Origin: DASYLJ01 sp964432595
GTDB taxonomy: Bacteria; Desulfobacterota; Binatia; DP-6
NCBI GenBank assembly: GCA_964432595.1
Contig: CAYSOF010000002.1
Location: 1-64,000 of the forward strand
Direction of reading: 5' to 3'
DNA length: 64,000 bases
Shown here one piece after another: positions 53,642 through 61,026 of this stretch (positions are counted from its first letter, which is position 1; every line of letters starts with the position of its first letter). The position numbers and the translations under genes were made by a program. The notes under the pieces were generated by a model, which was given only the letters and a program-made list of their open reading frames with translations, had not been told where the DNA came from and did no database searches.

Positions 53642-54447
53642 AGAAGATTGGCTTCATCGGGGCGGGCAACATGGCGGGAGCGCTCATCAAGGGCCTGCTC
53701 AACGCCGAGAAATACAAGCCGACCGACCTTTGGGTTGCCGACCCGGTCGATTCCCAGGTGCGCCGGCTGAAGCGCGCGCACAAGATCGACGGCACGCGTG
53801 ACAACCGCCAGCTGGTCGCGCAGTCGCAGACGATCATTCTGGCCGTCAAGCCACAGATGATGGCCCAGGTGCTCGAGGACATCCGCTCCGAAGCCACCCC
53901 GAAGAAGCTGTTCGTCTCCATCGCGGCTGGCTTCCCGCTGCGTCGGCTCGAAGCCGGACTGGGCGGCCAGGCGCGCGTCGTCCGCGTCATGCCGAACACG
54001 CCGGTCCTGGTCGGGAAGGGCATCTCGGTCGCCGTCGCGGGCAGCAAGGCGACCGACGCCGACCTGAAGCAGACGCTCAAGCTCTTCAAGGCGGTCGGCG
54101 AGGCGGTGTCGATCACCGGCGAGGACCTGCTCGACGCGGTGACGGCGCTGTCCGGCAGCGGCCCGGCGTTCGTCTACCTGTTCGCCGAGTGCATGATCGA
54201 GGGCGGCGTGCGCGGCGGGCTACCGCAGAACCTGGCGACGCAGCTGGCGTTCGCGACGCTCGGCGGTGCGGCCGCGATGCTCGGCGAGAGCGGCCTCTCG
54301 GCGCGCGAGCTACGCGACATGGTGACCTCGCCCGGCGGCACCACGCTCGCCGGCCTGGGCGCCCTCGAGCAGCATCACTTCCGGGAAGCGGTGATCACGG
54401 CCGTCGAGACCGCCACGCGTCGGGCTCGCGAGCTCGCGGCAGCCTGA
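53638..54447 (+). CDS. proC: pyrroline-5-carboxylate reductase
   Basis: 269 residues: MKKIGFIGAGNMAGALIKGL, AVKPQMMAQVLEDI, RVMPNTPVLVGKGISV and the C-terminal signature DAVTALSGSGPAFVYLFAE, RELRDMVTSPGGTTLAGL. It makes proline with NAD(P)H. ATGA coupling to yggS. Confidence 0.97.
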   Translation: MKKIGFIGAGNMAGALIKGLLNAEKYKPTDLWVADPVDSQVRRLKRAHKIDGTRDNRQLVAQSQTIILAVKPQMMAQVLEDIRSEATPKKLFVSIAAGFPLRRLEAGLGGQARVVRVMPNTPVLVGKGISVAVAGSKATDADLKQTLKLFKAVGEAVSITGEDLLDAVTALSGSGPAFVYLFAECMIEGGVRGGLPQNLATQLAFATLGGAAAMLGESGLSARELRDMVTSPGGTTLAGLGALEQHHFREAVITAVETATRRARELAAA

Positions 54448-54454
54448 GGTCGGT

Positions 54455-54763
54455 GTGGGCGGGGTCCTCCTGAGCCAGTTCACCTTCGCGATCGCGACGA
54501 TCCTGAACTACCTGCTGACGCTGTACTTCTGGATCCTGCTGATCTCGGCGCTGCTGTCGTGGGTCAATCCCGACCCGAACAACCCGATCGTCCGCTTCCT
54601 GCGCGCGGTGACCGATCCGCTCCTCTACCAGGTGCGCAAGCGGCTCCCGATCGTCTACCAGAGCGGCATCGACTTCTCCCCGCTGGTCGTGATGCTCGGT
54701 ATCTGGTTCCTCCAGCTGTTCGTGGTGCGCAGCCTGTTCGCGCTCGCCGCCCGTGTCGCCTGA
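54455..54763 (+). CDS. yggT: YggT-family membrane protein
   Basis: 102 residues from a GTG. Two membrane segments (LNYLLTLYFWILLISALLSW and LVVMLGIWFLQLFVVRSLFAL) flank the family motif NPDPNNPIVRFLRAVTDPLL. YggT proteins help osmotic and division-linked functions. Overlaps the next gene by 11 bases. Confidence 0.92.
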   Translation: MGGVLLSQFTFAIATILNYLLTLYFWILLISALLSWVNPDPNNPIVRFLRAVTDPLLYQVRKRLPIVYQSGIDFSPLVVMLGIWFLQLFVVRSLFALAARVA

Positions 54764-55076
54764 GCCCGACGGATGGGTTCTGCAGACGCCGGACGGTAGC
54801 GTCCTGCGCATCCACGCCCGCCCCGGCGCGTCGCGTGCCGGCGTCGCCGGCTTCCACGGCGACGCGCTGTGCGTGCGGATCCGTGCACGGGCGGTCGAAG
54901 GCGCCGCGAACCGCGAGCTCACCGCCATCCTCGCCGCCGCGCTCGACGTCGCGCCGCAGGCCGTCGAGCTCGCGTCCGGCGCTCACGGGCGCGAGAAACG
55001 CGTCCGGATTCGCGGCCTCGACGTGGCCGCCGTGCGCGCCCGTCTGTTCGTTGACAAGGCTCAACCCCGTGATTAG
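54753..55076 (+). CDS. yggU: DUF167 (YggU) family protein
   Basis: 107 residues from a GTG: LRIHARPGASRAGVAGFHGD, VRIRARAVEGAANRELTAIL, AVELASGAHGREKRVRI. A small alpha/beta protein of unknown function with the normal yggS-proC-yggT-yggU neighbourhood. Confidence 0.9.
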   Translation: MSPEPDGWVLQTPDGSVLRIHARPGASRAGVAGFHGDALCVRIRARAVEGAANRELTAILAAALDVAPQAVELASGAHGREKRVRIRGLDVAAVRARLFVDKAQPRD

Positions 55077-55085
55077 ACGCGCCCA

Positions 55086-55430
55086 ATGCCGATCTATGAG
55101 TACCGGTGCGAGCAGTGCGGGGACTTCGAGCAGAGCCAACGCATCTCCGATCCCCCGCTGTCCCGGTGTCCGAAGTGCCGCCGCAAGGTGCGCCGTCTCA
55201 TCTCGAACACGAGCTTCCAGCTGAAGGGCAGCGGGTGGTACATCACCGACTACGGCCGCTCCGGCAGCAAGAACGGCGGCGCCAAGGACGCCGGCGGCGA
55301 GTCGAGCAGCGAGTCGACCTCGGAGAACAAAAGCGAGTCCAAGTCCGAGAGCAAGGCCGAGTCGAAGACCGAGGCCAAGTCCGAGTCGAAGCCCAAGAAG
55401 AAGGCCGCCGCCGGCAAGTCGGCGGACTGA
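55086..55430 (+). CDS. FmdB-family zinc-ribbon protein with a low-complexity tail
   Basis: 114 residues. The first ~50 match FmdB: MPIYEYRCEQCGDFEQSQ, CPKCRRKVRRLISNTSF, FQLKGSGWYITDYG. From about residue 70 on, the tail is a Ser/Glu/Lys repeat (ESKSESKAESKTEAKSESK) ending in KKKAAAGKSAD. FmdB genes are often near amidohydrolase or molybdenum enzymes. The stop overlaps the hyuA start. Confidence 0.88.
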   Translation: MPIYEYRCEQCGDFEQSQRISDPPLSRCPKCRRKVRRLISNTSFQLKGSGWYITDYGRSGSKNGGAKDAGGESSSESTSENKSESKSESKAESKTEAKSESKPKKKAAAGKSAD

Positions 55431-57376
55431 TCCTCGTCGGCGCCGATACGGGCGGAACGTTCACCGACCTCGTCGCCCTCGCCGGCGGGCGGCTCGAGGT
55501 CTTGAAGGTTCGCTCGACGCCGGACGACCCCGCCCGTGCCGTTCGCGAGGGCCTCGCCCGCCTCGCCCGCGGACGACGCCTGCACCTGCACTACGGCTCC
55601 ACCGTCGCGACGAACGCGCTGCTCGAGCGTCGCGGCGCCCGGGTCGTCCTGCTGACGACCGAGGGCTTCGAGGACGTCTTCGCCATCGGGCGGCAGACGC
55701 GCCCCGCGCTGTACGCGCTCGAGCCGGTGCGCCCCGAGCCGCTCGTGCCGGCGTCGCGGCGCATCGGCATCGCGGAGCGCGTGCTCGCCGACGGCTCGAT
55801 CGAGGTGGCGCTCGACGGCGCGACGCTGAAGCGCGCCGTCGCCCGTGTGCGAGCGAGCCGCGCGCAGGCGGTCGCGATCTGCCTGCTGCACAGCTACGCG
55901 CGCCCCGACCACGAGCGTCGGCTCGCCGACGCGCTCTCGGGCGAGGGCCTGCACGTCACGGCGTCGCATCGCCTGCTGCGCGAGTATCGCGAGTACGAGC
56001 GCGTCGCGACGACCGTCGTGAATGCCTACGTCGGGCCGCTGATGGCCGAGCATCTCGGCCGCCTGCAGGCGGCGGTGCCGGACGGGTTGCGCGTGATGCA
56101 GTCGAACGGCGGCCTCGTCGGCGCGACGCTCGCCGCCGCCGAGCCCGTGCGCACGGTGCTGTCGGGACCAGCCGGCGGCGTCGTCGGCGCCGCGAGCCGC
56201 GCGCGCGCCGCGGGGCTCGACCGCGTCGTGACGTTCGACATGGGCGGCACCTCGACGGACGTGAGCCTGGTCGACGGCTCGCCGTCGTGGAGCGCCGAGA
56301 CGACGGCCGCCGGCCTGCCGGTGCGTGTGCCGGTCATCGACATCCACACCGTCGGCGCCGGCGGCGGGTCGATCGCGCGTGTCGACGCCGGCGGTGCCTT
56401 GCGGGTCGGTCCCGAGAGCGCGGGCGCCGATCCGGGGCCGGCGTGCTACGGCAGCGGCACGCTGCCGACGGTCACCGACGCGAACCTCGTGCTCGGACGT
56501 CTCGTCGAGACGGAGTTCCTCGGCGGCGAGCTCGCGCTCGAGCCCGAGCGCGCCCGCGCGGCCCTGCGTCCGCTGGCGACGAAGCTCGGCCGCTCGCTGG
56601 AGGCGGCCGCGGCCGGCGTGATCGACGTCGTCACCGCGGCGATGGAGCGCGCGTTGCGCGTGATCACCGTCGAGCGCGGGCACGATCCGCGCGAGCTGTC
56701 GCTCGTCGCGTTCGGCGGCGCCGGCGGGCTGCATGCGGCCGACCTCGCTCGCGCGCTCGGCATGCGGCGCGCGTACGTGCCGCGCCATCCCGGGCTGCTG
56801 TCGGCGTGGGGCATGCTGTCCGCCGACGTCGTGCGCGATGTCGGGCGGACGTTGCGGCAGGTCGATCCGCCGGAGCGCGTCCTGACCGCCGGGTTCCGTG
56901 CGCTGCGGCGCGACGCCGACGCCGCGATGGCGGCCGACGGCGTGCGCGGCGCGCGCATCGAGGCGATGCTCGACGTGCGCTACGCGGGCCAGTCGTACGA
57001 GGTGACGGTGCCCTGGCGGCGCGGCTGGCGGCGCGCGTTCCATCGCCGCCACGAGCAGCTGTTCGGCCACGCCGCTCCGGGGCGCCCGCTCGAGGTGGTC
57101 ACCCTGCGGCTCCGCGCGCGCGGCGGCGGCGCCCGCGTCCCGTCCGAGCGGATGCTGCGACGGGGGACCGTTCGACCGCGCGCGCTACGCCCCGTCGTCT
57201 TCGACGGGCACCCGCGCCGCACGCCGGTGTTTCGCCGCGACGATCTCGATGTCGGCTGGCGGCAGGCGGGTCCCGCCATCGTCTGCGAGTACAGCGCGAC
57301 GACGGTCGTCCCGCCCGGATGGCGCGCGACGGTCGAGCGCACGGGCGGCATCCTCCTGGAGGACCGCAATGCGTGA
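55427..57376 (+). CDS. hyuA: hydantoinase A / N-methylhydantoinase A-like subunit
   Basis: 649 residues: VGADTGGTFTDLVALAGG (ATP-binding), YGSTVATNALLERRGARVVL, VVTFDMGGTSTDVSLVDG, VIDIHTVGAGGGSIARVD, GPESAGADPGPACYG, ITVERGHDPRELSLVAFGGA. The alpha/beta pair uses ATP to open hydantoins, 5-oxoproline or acetone-like substrates; which one is not readable. No usual start codon precedes the FAD-free N-terminus in frame; CTG at 55427, overlapping the FmdB stop as CTGA, gives LILVGADTGGT. Confidence 0.92.
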   Translation: MILVGADTGGTFTDLVALAGGRLEVLKVRSTPDDPARAVREGLARLARGRRLHLHYGSTVATNALLERRGARVVLLTTEGFEDVFAIGRQTRPALYALEPVRPEPLVPASRRIGIAERVLADGSIEVALDGATLKRAVARVRASRAQAVAICLLHSYARPDHERRLADALSGEGLHVTASHRLLREYREYERVATTVVNAYVGPLMAEHLGRLQAAVPDGLRVMQSNGGLVGATLAAAEPVRTVLSGPAGGVVGAASRARAAGLDRVVTFDMGGTSTDVSLVDGSPSWSAETTAAGLPVRVPVIDIHTVGAGGGSIARVDAGGALRVGPESAGADPGPACYGSGTLPTVTDANLVLGRLVETEFLGGELALEPERARAALRPLATKLGRSLEAAAAGVIDVVTAAMERALRVITVERGHDPRELSLVAFGGAGGLHAADLARALGMRRAYVPRHPGLLSAWGMLSADVVRDVGRTLRQVDPPERVLTAGFRALRRDADAAMAADGVRGARIEAMLDVRYAGQSYEVTVPWRRGWRRAFHRRHEQLFGHAAPGRPLEVVTLRLRARGGGARVPSERMLRRGTVRPRALRPVVFDGHPRRTPVFRRDDLDVGWRQAGPAIVCEYSATTVVPPGWRATVERTGGILLEDRNA

Positions 57377-58940
57377 GCACGATCCGGTGGCGCTCGAGAT
57401 CGCGAACCATCGGCTCGCGGCCGTCGCCGAGGAGATGGGCGTCGTACTGGGACGCACCGCCCTGTCGCCGAACATCAAGGAGCGGCGCGACTACTCGTGC
57501 GCGGTCTTCGACGCCGCGGGCGGCCTCGTCGCGCAGGCGGCGAACATCCCGGTGCACCTCGGCGCGATGCCGCTGTCGGTGCGCGCCGCGATCGACGCCG
57601 TGTCGATGGGCCCGGGCGACGTCGTCGTGCTGAACGATCCGTTCGCCGGCGGCACGCATCTGCCCGACGTCACGGTCGTAGCGCCCGTGTTCCTGCGCGG
57701 TGGGCGCCGGCCGTTCGCCTACGTCGCGAACCGCGCGCACCACGCCGACATCGGCGGCATGTCTCCCGGCTCGATGCCGCTCGCCACCGACGTCTTCCAG
57801 GAGGGGCTGCGCCTGCCGCCGGTGAAGATCGTCGCCGCCGACCGCATCGTCGACGACGTGATGGCGCTGTTCCTCGCGAACACGCGCGTGCCCGACGAGC
57901 GCCGCGGCGATCTGCACGCCCAGTGGGCCGCGCTCCGCGTCGGCGCCGAGCGCATCCGCGGCCTCGCCGGCCGTCGCGGTCCGGCGACCCTCGCAGCGGA
58001 GATGGCCGCGCTGCAGGACTACTCGGCCGCGCTCATGCGCGCGGCGATCCGCCGGCTGCCCGCGGGAACGTATCGCGCGCACGACGTGCTCGACGACGAC
58101 GGGCTCGGGACGGCGCGGATCCGCATCGCCGTCAGCATCACGTTGCGCGGCGGGCGCGCCCGCATCGATTTCACGGGCACCGCGCCGCAGACCCGCGGTC
58201 CGGTCAACGCGAACCTGCCCGTGACGCGATCGGCGGTGCTCTACGTCTTCACGACGCTCGCGTCCGACACGGTGCCGCCGAACGAGGGCCTCGCGCGGCC
58301 GCTGACGATCACGGCGCCGCCCGGATCGGTCGTGAATGCGCTGCCGCCCGCGGCCGTCGCCGGCGGCAACGTCGAGACGTCGCAGCGGATCGTCGACGTG
58401 CTGCTGCGCGCCTTGTCGCGCGCCGCCCCCGATCGCGTGCCCGCGGCGAGCTGCGGCTCGATGAACAACGTCGCGCTCGGCGGCACGGTGAGCGGCCGCG
58501 CGTTCGCGTACTACGAGACGGTGGCGGGCGGGGCGGGCGGCGGACCGACGTCGCCGGGATTGTCCGGCGTCCACACGCACATGACGAACACGCTCAACAC
58601 GCCGGTCGAGGCGCTCGAGGCGTACTACCCGCTGCGCGTGCGTCGCTACGGGCTGCGCGCGCGCTCGGGCGGCGCCGGACGTCACGCCGGCGGCGCCGGC
58701 GTCATCCGCGAGATCGAATTTCTCGCGCCGGCGCAGGTGACGTTGCTGGGCGAGCGGCGCACGACGGCGCCCTGGGGGCTCGCGGGCGGCGCGGACGGCG
58801 CGCCCGGACACGATTGGATCGTCCGCGGTGGTCGGCCGCGGCGGTTGCCTGCGAAGGCGACCATCGACGTGCAGCCCGGCGATCGACTGCGTGTCGAGAC
58901 GCCGGGGGGCGGCGGATTCGGCCGCCCCCGGCGTCGCTGA
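57369..58940 (+). CDS. hyuB: hydantoinase B / N-methylhydantoinase B-like subunit
   Basis: 523 residues: DPVALEIANHRLAAVAEEMG, TALSPNIKERRDYSCAVFD, VVVLNDPFAGGTHLPDVTV, ANRAHHADIGGMSPGSMPL, VNAPPAAVAGGN-type NVETSQRIVDVLL and the end GLRARSGGAGRHAGGAGV. This is the partner of HyuA (8-base overlap). The HHADIGG histidines and DP/GG loops are where the family binds its metal. Confidence 0.93.
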   Translation: MREHDPVALEIANHRLAAVAEEMGVVLGRTALSPNIKERRDYSCAVFDAAGGLVAQAANIPVHLGAMPLSVRAAIDAVSMGPGDVVVLNDPFAGGTHLPDVTVVAPVFLRGGRRPFAYVANRAHHADIGGMSPGSMPLATDVFQEGLRLPPVKIVAADRIVDDVMALFLANTRVPDERRGDLHAQWAALRVGAERIRGLAGRRGPATLAAEMAALQDYSAALMRAAIRRLPAGTYRAHDVLDDDGLGTARIRIAVSITLRGGRARIDFTGTAPQTRGPVNANLPVTRSAVLYVFTTLASDTVPPNEGLARPLTITAPPGSVVNALPPAAVAGGNVETSQRIVDVLLRALSRAAPDRVPAASCGSMNNVALGGTVSGRAFAYYETVAGGAGGGPTSPGLSGVHTHMTNTLNTPVEALEAYYPLRVRRYGLRARSGGAGRHAGGAGVIREIEFLAPAQVTLLGERRTTAPWGLAGGADGAPGHDWIVRGGRPRRLPAKATIDVQPGDRLRVETPGGGGFGRPRRR

Positions 58941-58943
58941 AGC

Positions 58944-59303
58944 TCAGGCCGCTTTGTCCTTGCTCAGCTCGGTCAGCCGGCGCTCGAGCTCGGCGACGCG
59001 ACGGGACAGGTCGTCGACCTTCTCGGCCTTGGCGACGCCCACGCGCGTGAGCAGGTCCTCGGCGATCGTGGTCAGCTGCGTGAGCACCGTCGAGCGGATC
59101 TGGCTACGACGCGCCTCCAGCTCGCGAACGGCCTCGGCCGCGCGGCGACGGACGTCGGCCAGCGTCTCGAGCGGGCGGCGGCGAACCAGCGCGCCGGCGT
59201 CCTCACGGATGCGACCCACGATGCGCTCACCCTCGACCTGCATCCGCTTGACCGACGCGCGAACCTCGTCGAGCGACAGGCGGGTGGCTATGCTCTCTGC
59301 CAT
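58944..59303 (-). CDS. coiled-coil (phasin-like) protein
   Basis: 119 residues, almost all helix with heptads: SLDEVRASVKRMQVEGERIV, RRPLETLADVRRRAAEAV, KVDDLSRRVAELERRLTELS. The layout (amphipathic first helix, leucine-zipper end) recalls phasins and polyhydroxyalkanoate-granule proteins, but no firm family assignment. AGGAGG site just upstream of 59303. The frame has an earlier Met at 59366 that is rejected for lack of a site. Confidence 0.7.
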   Translation of the reverse strand: MAESIATRLSLDEVRASVKRMQVEGERIVGRIREDAGALVRRRPLETLADVRRRAAEAVRELEARRSQIRSTVLTQLTTIAEDLLTRVGVAKAEKVDDLSRRVAELERRLTELSKDKAA

Positions 59304-59344
59304 GTTCTTCTCCTCCTCTGCTGTGTTTTGTCGGCGAAGGAGAG

Positions 59345-59373
59345 GAAGTACTACGCGCTGCGTCAACGGTCAA
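59345..59373 (-). promoter_or_regulatory. promoter of the coiled-coil gene
   Basis: Minus strand TTGACC (59373-59368), 17 bases, TACTTC (59350-59345), with a ~40-base leader that has the ribosome-binding site. Confidence 0.5.
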
Positions 59374-59399
59374 CCCATGCAGGGCCGTTTTTGCGGCCG

Positions 59400-59753
59400 T
59401 CACTCCCCCGCGAAATGGATGACGCCGTCGTCATTCACGAGGTTGCCGCTGATGTCCTCCCGGGGCACCCCGTGGACCAGGCGTAGGTGGGCGACGAATT
59501 TCTCGCGATCGGTGAACTTCTCGTCGTCCACGTCGCAGACGTAGCGCGGCTCCCCGTTGATCGAGACGCCGCCGGGCACCAGGTCGCGGTCGTTCTTGCG
59601 CTTCCAGTACAGGCGCTCGTGCTCCCACGGGTCGATGGGGACGAAGATGTCGAGCTCCGACTGGTCGAACCCACGACGGGGCCCGCGACGGTCGTCCGCC
59701 CACGCGCCGGCCACCAGAGCGCACAGCAGCGCGACGGCCTGGAACGCTCGCAT
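59400..59753 (-). CDS. secreted small protein with a C2H2-like stretch
   Basis: 117 residues with a signal peptide (MRAFQAVALLCALVAGAWA, cut near 19). The mature part is charged, with PWEHERLYWKRKNDRD, then YVCDVDDEKF and FVAHLRLVHG. The latter is spaced like a C2H2 zinc finger except that the second Cys is Asp. No family recognised. It would act in the periplasm or outside. Confidence 0.65.
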   Translation of the reverse strand: MRAFQAVALLCALVAGAWADDRRGPRRGFDQSELDIFVPIDPWEHERLYWKRKNDRDLVPGGVSINGEPRYVCDVDDEKFTDREKFVAHLRLVHGVPREDISGNLVNDDGVIHFAGE

Positions 59754-59759
59754 GCCTCG

Positions 59760-59788
59760 ACGCTACGACCGTGACGGTCGGGTCTCAA
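59760..59788 (-). promoter_or_regulatory. leaderless promoter of the secreted small protein
   Basis: Minus strand TTGAGA (59788-59783), 17 bases, TAGCGT (59765-59760), 6 bases before the ATG. Confidence 0.5.
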
Positions 59789-60125
59789 GCCGCTGCGACC
59801 GATCGGGCGGGTGGGGCGTAGACTGCCCATGCACCGACCCGCCATGGTTCGTTCGCTGCTCGTCGCCACCTCGCTGCTGATCTCGTTCGACGCGGCTGCC
59901 GCGACTCTCGTCACCGGCGGCATCCTGGGACGCCGCCATCGCTGCTGCATCGTGAACGCGGGCACCAAGCCGCTGGTCGAGGTGGCGCCCGAGCTGCGCG
60001 CGTTCGACGGGACGTCGGCCGGCGGGAGCAACCGCAGCTTGCCCTGCTCCAGCCGCTCGACCACGTCCCAGCGTCGCCACTGTCGCACACTCATGAGCTC
60101 CACCGCTCTCTCTGCCGCACCAGCG

Positions 60126-60145
60126 GGGGAGGACATGATCGCTGA
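60126..60145. repeat. 20-bp direct repeat, IS end (copy 1)
   Basis: GGGGAGGACATGATCGCTGA; 17 of 20 bases match the copy at 60153-60172. Probably transposase-binding sites of the ISNCY-like remnant. Confidence 0.65.
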
Positions 60146-60152
60146 CGCGTTA

Positions 60153-60172
60153 GGGGGGGACACAATCGCTGA
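60153..60172. repeat. 20-bp direct repeat, IS end (copy 2)
   Basis: GGGGGGGACACAATCGCTGA, 27 bases further on in the same orientation as copy 1. It is probably the terminal copy, with the element ending a few bases beyond. Confidence 0.65.
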
Positions 60173-60197
60173 TGCTACACAAGCGCGCTGAGCTGCC

Positions 60198-60227
60198 TTG
60201 ACCGGGTGCGCGGCGTCCGGCTAAGAG
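60198..60227 (+). promoter_or_regulatory. promoter of tRNA-Val
   Basis: TTGACC (60198-60203), 18 bases, TAAGAG (60222-60227), about 30 bases before the tRNA. Confidence 0.5.
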
Positions 60228-60259
60228 TTGCGACCCGCCGCCACGCGGTGGCCTGCTAC

Positions 60260-60333
60260 GGTCGCATAGCTCAGTTGGTTAGAGCGCCTGCTTCACACGC
60301 AGGAGGTCCCAGGTTCGAGTCCTGGTGCGACCA
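60260..60333 (+). tRNA. tRNA-Val (anticodon CAC)
   Basis: A complete 74-base cloverleaf: acceptor GGTCGCA pairs with TGCGACC, D arm GCTC...GAGC, anticodon arm CCTGC-TTCACAC-GCAGG with CAC, T arm CCAGG-TTCGAGT-CCTGG, discriminator A. CCA is not encoded. It reads GUG codons. It lies just downstream of an IS remnant. Confidence 0.96.
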
Positions 60334-60345
60334 CTCCTGCCGACC

Positions 60346-61026
60346 ATGATCTCACTCGAAGGCGTCGAGAAGCGCTACCGCCAGGGTGACGCCGACGTGA
60401 CGGCGCTCGGCGGCGTGACGCTCGACATCGCCGCCGGCCAGTTCGTCTCCGTGGTCGGCGCGAGCGGCTCCGGCAAGAGCACGCTGCTCCACCTGATGGG
60501 GGGGCTCGACCAGCCGAGCGCCGGCGAGATCCGTATCGACGGCTCGCCGATCTCGCGCATGACCGACGACGAGATCACCGTGTTCCGTCGTCGCAAGATC
60601 GGATTCATCTTCCAGTTCTTCAACCTGCTGCCGACGCTCTCCGCCGAGGAGAACGTCGCGCTGCCGCTGCTCCTCGACGGCAAGTCGCAGCGCGAGGTCG
60701 CACCGAAGGTGACGGCGGTGCTCGAGCAGGTCGGCATCGCGCATCGACGGCGGCATCGGCCCGACGAGCTGTCGGGCGGCGAGATGCAGCGCGTGGCGAT
60801 CGCGCGCGCGCTCGTGATCGATCCCGTCCTCGTGCTCGCCGACGAGCCCACCGGCAACCTCGACAGCAAGACCGGCGAGCAGATCCTGGCGCTGATCCGC
60901 GACGCGAACCGCAGCCGCGGCGCCACCGTGGTCATGGTGACGCACGACGCGAAGGCCGCCGCCTACGGCACCCGTCTGGTCACCATGCGCGACGGCGGCG
61001 TCGTCGACGACGTCGTCAGCTCGTAG
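60346..61026 (+). CDS. ABC transporter ATPase of the LolD/MacB type
   Basis: 226 residues: Walker A GASGSGKSTLLHLMGGLD, FQFFNLLPTLSAEENV, signature LSGGEMQRVAIARA, Walker B VLVLADEPTGNLD. LolD/MacB ATPases energise FtsX-like permeases that extract lipoproteins or export compounds. No permease is next to it; the following gene is convergent. It starts 12 bases after the tRNA, so the two may share a transcript. Confidence 0.9.
   Translation: MISLEGVEKRYRQGDADVTALGGVTLDIAAGQFVSVVGASGSGKSTLLHLMGGLDQPSAGEIRIDGSPISRMTDDEITVFRRRKIGFIFQFFNLLPTLSAEENVALPLLLDGKSQREVAPKVTAVLEQVGIAHRRRHRPDELSGGEMQRVAIARALVIDPVLVLADEPTGNLDSKTGEQILALIRDANRSRGATVVMVTHDAKAAAYGTRLVTMRDGGVVDDVVSS

Larger units (their letters stand above)
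60011..60175 (-). mobile_element. remnant of an ISNCY-like insertion sequence
   Basis: The minus strand encodes MSVRQWRRWDVVERLEQGKL from 60094, like the helix-turn-helix N-terminus of ISNCY-type transposases, and stops after ~28 codons. Two 20-base direct repeats (60126-60145 and 60153-60172) lie upstream, as at the ends of such elements. The rest of the transposase is absent. Confidence 0.6.
59844..60191 (+). pseudogene. secreted protein truncated by an IS remnant
   Basis: Begins MVRSLLVATSLLISFDAAAA, a signal peptide, then TLVTGGILGRRHRCCIVNAG and a short mature part ending near EVAPELRAFDGTS. At about 60011 the DNA changes to an IS sequence on the other strand and the frame runs on into unrelated residues. 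The original gene was probably longer. Function unknown. Confidence 0.55.
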
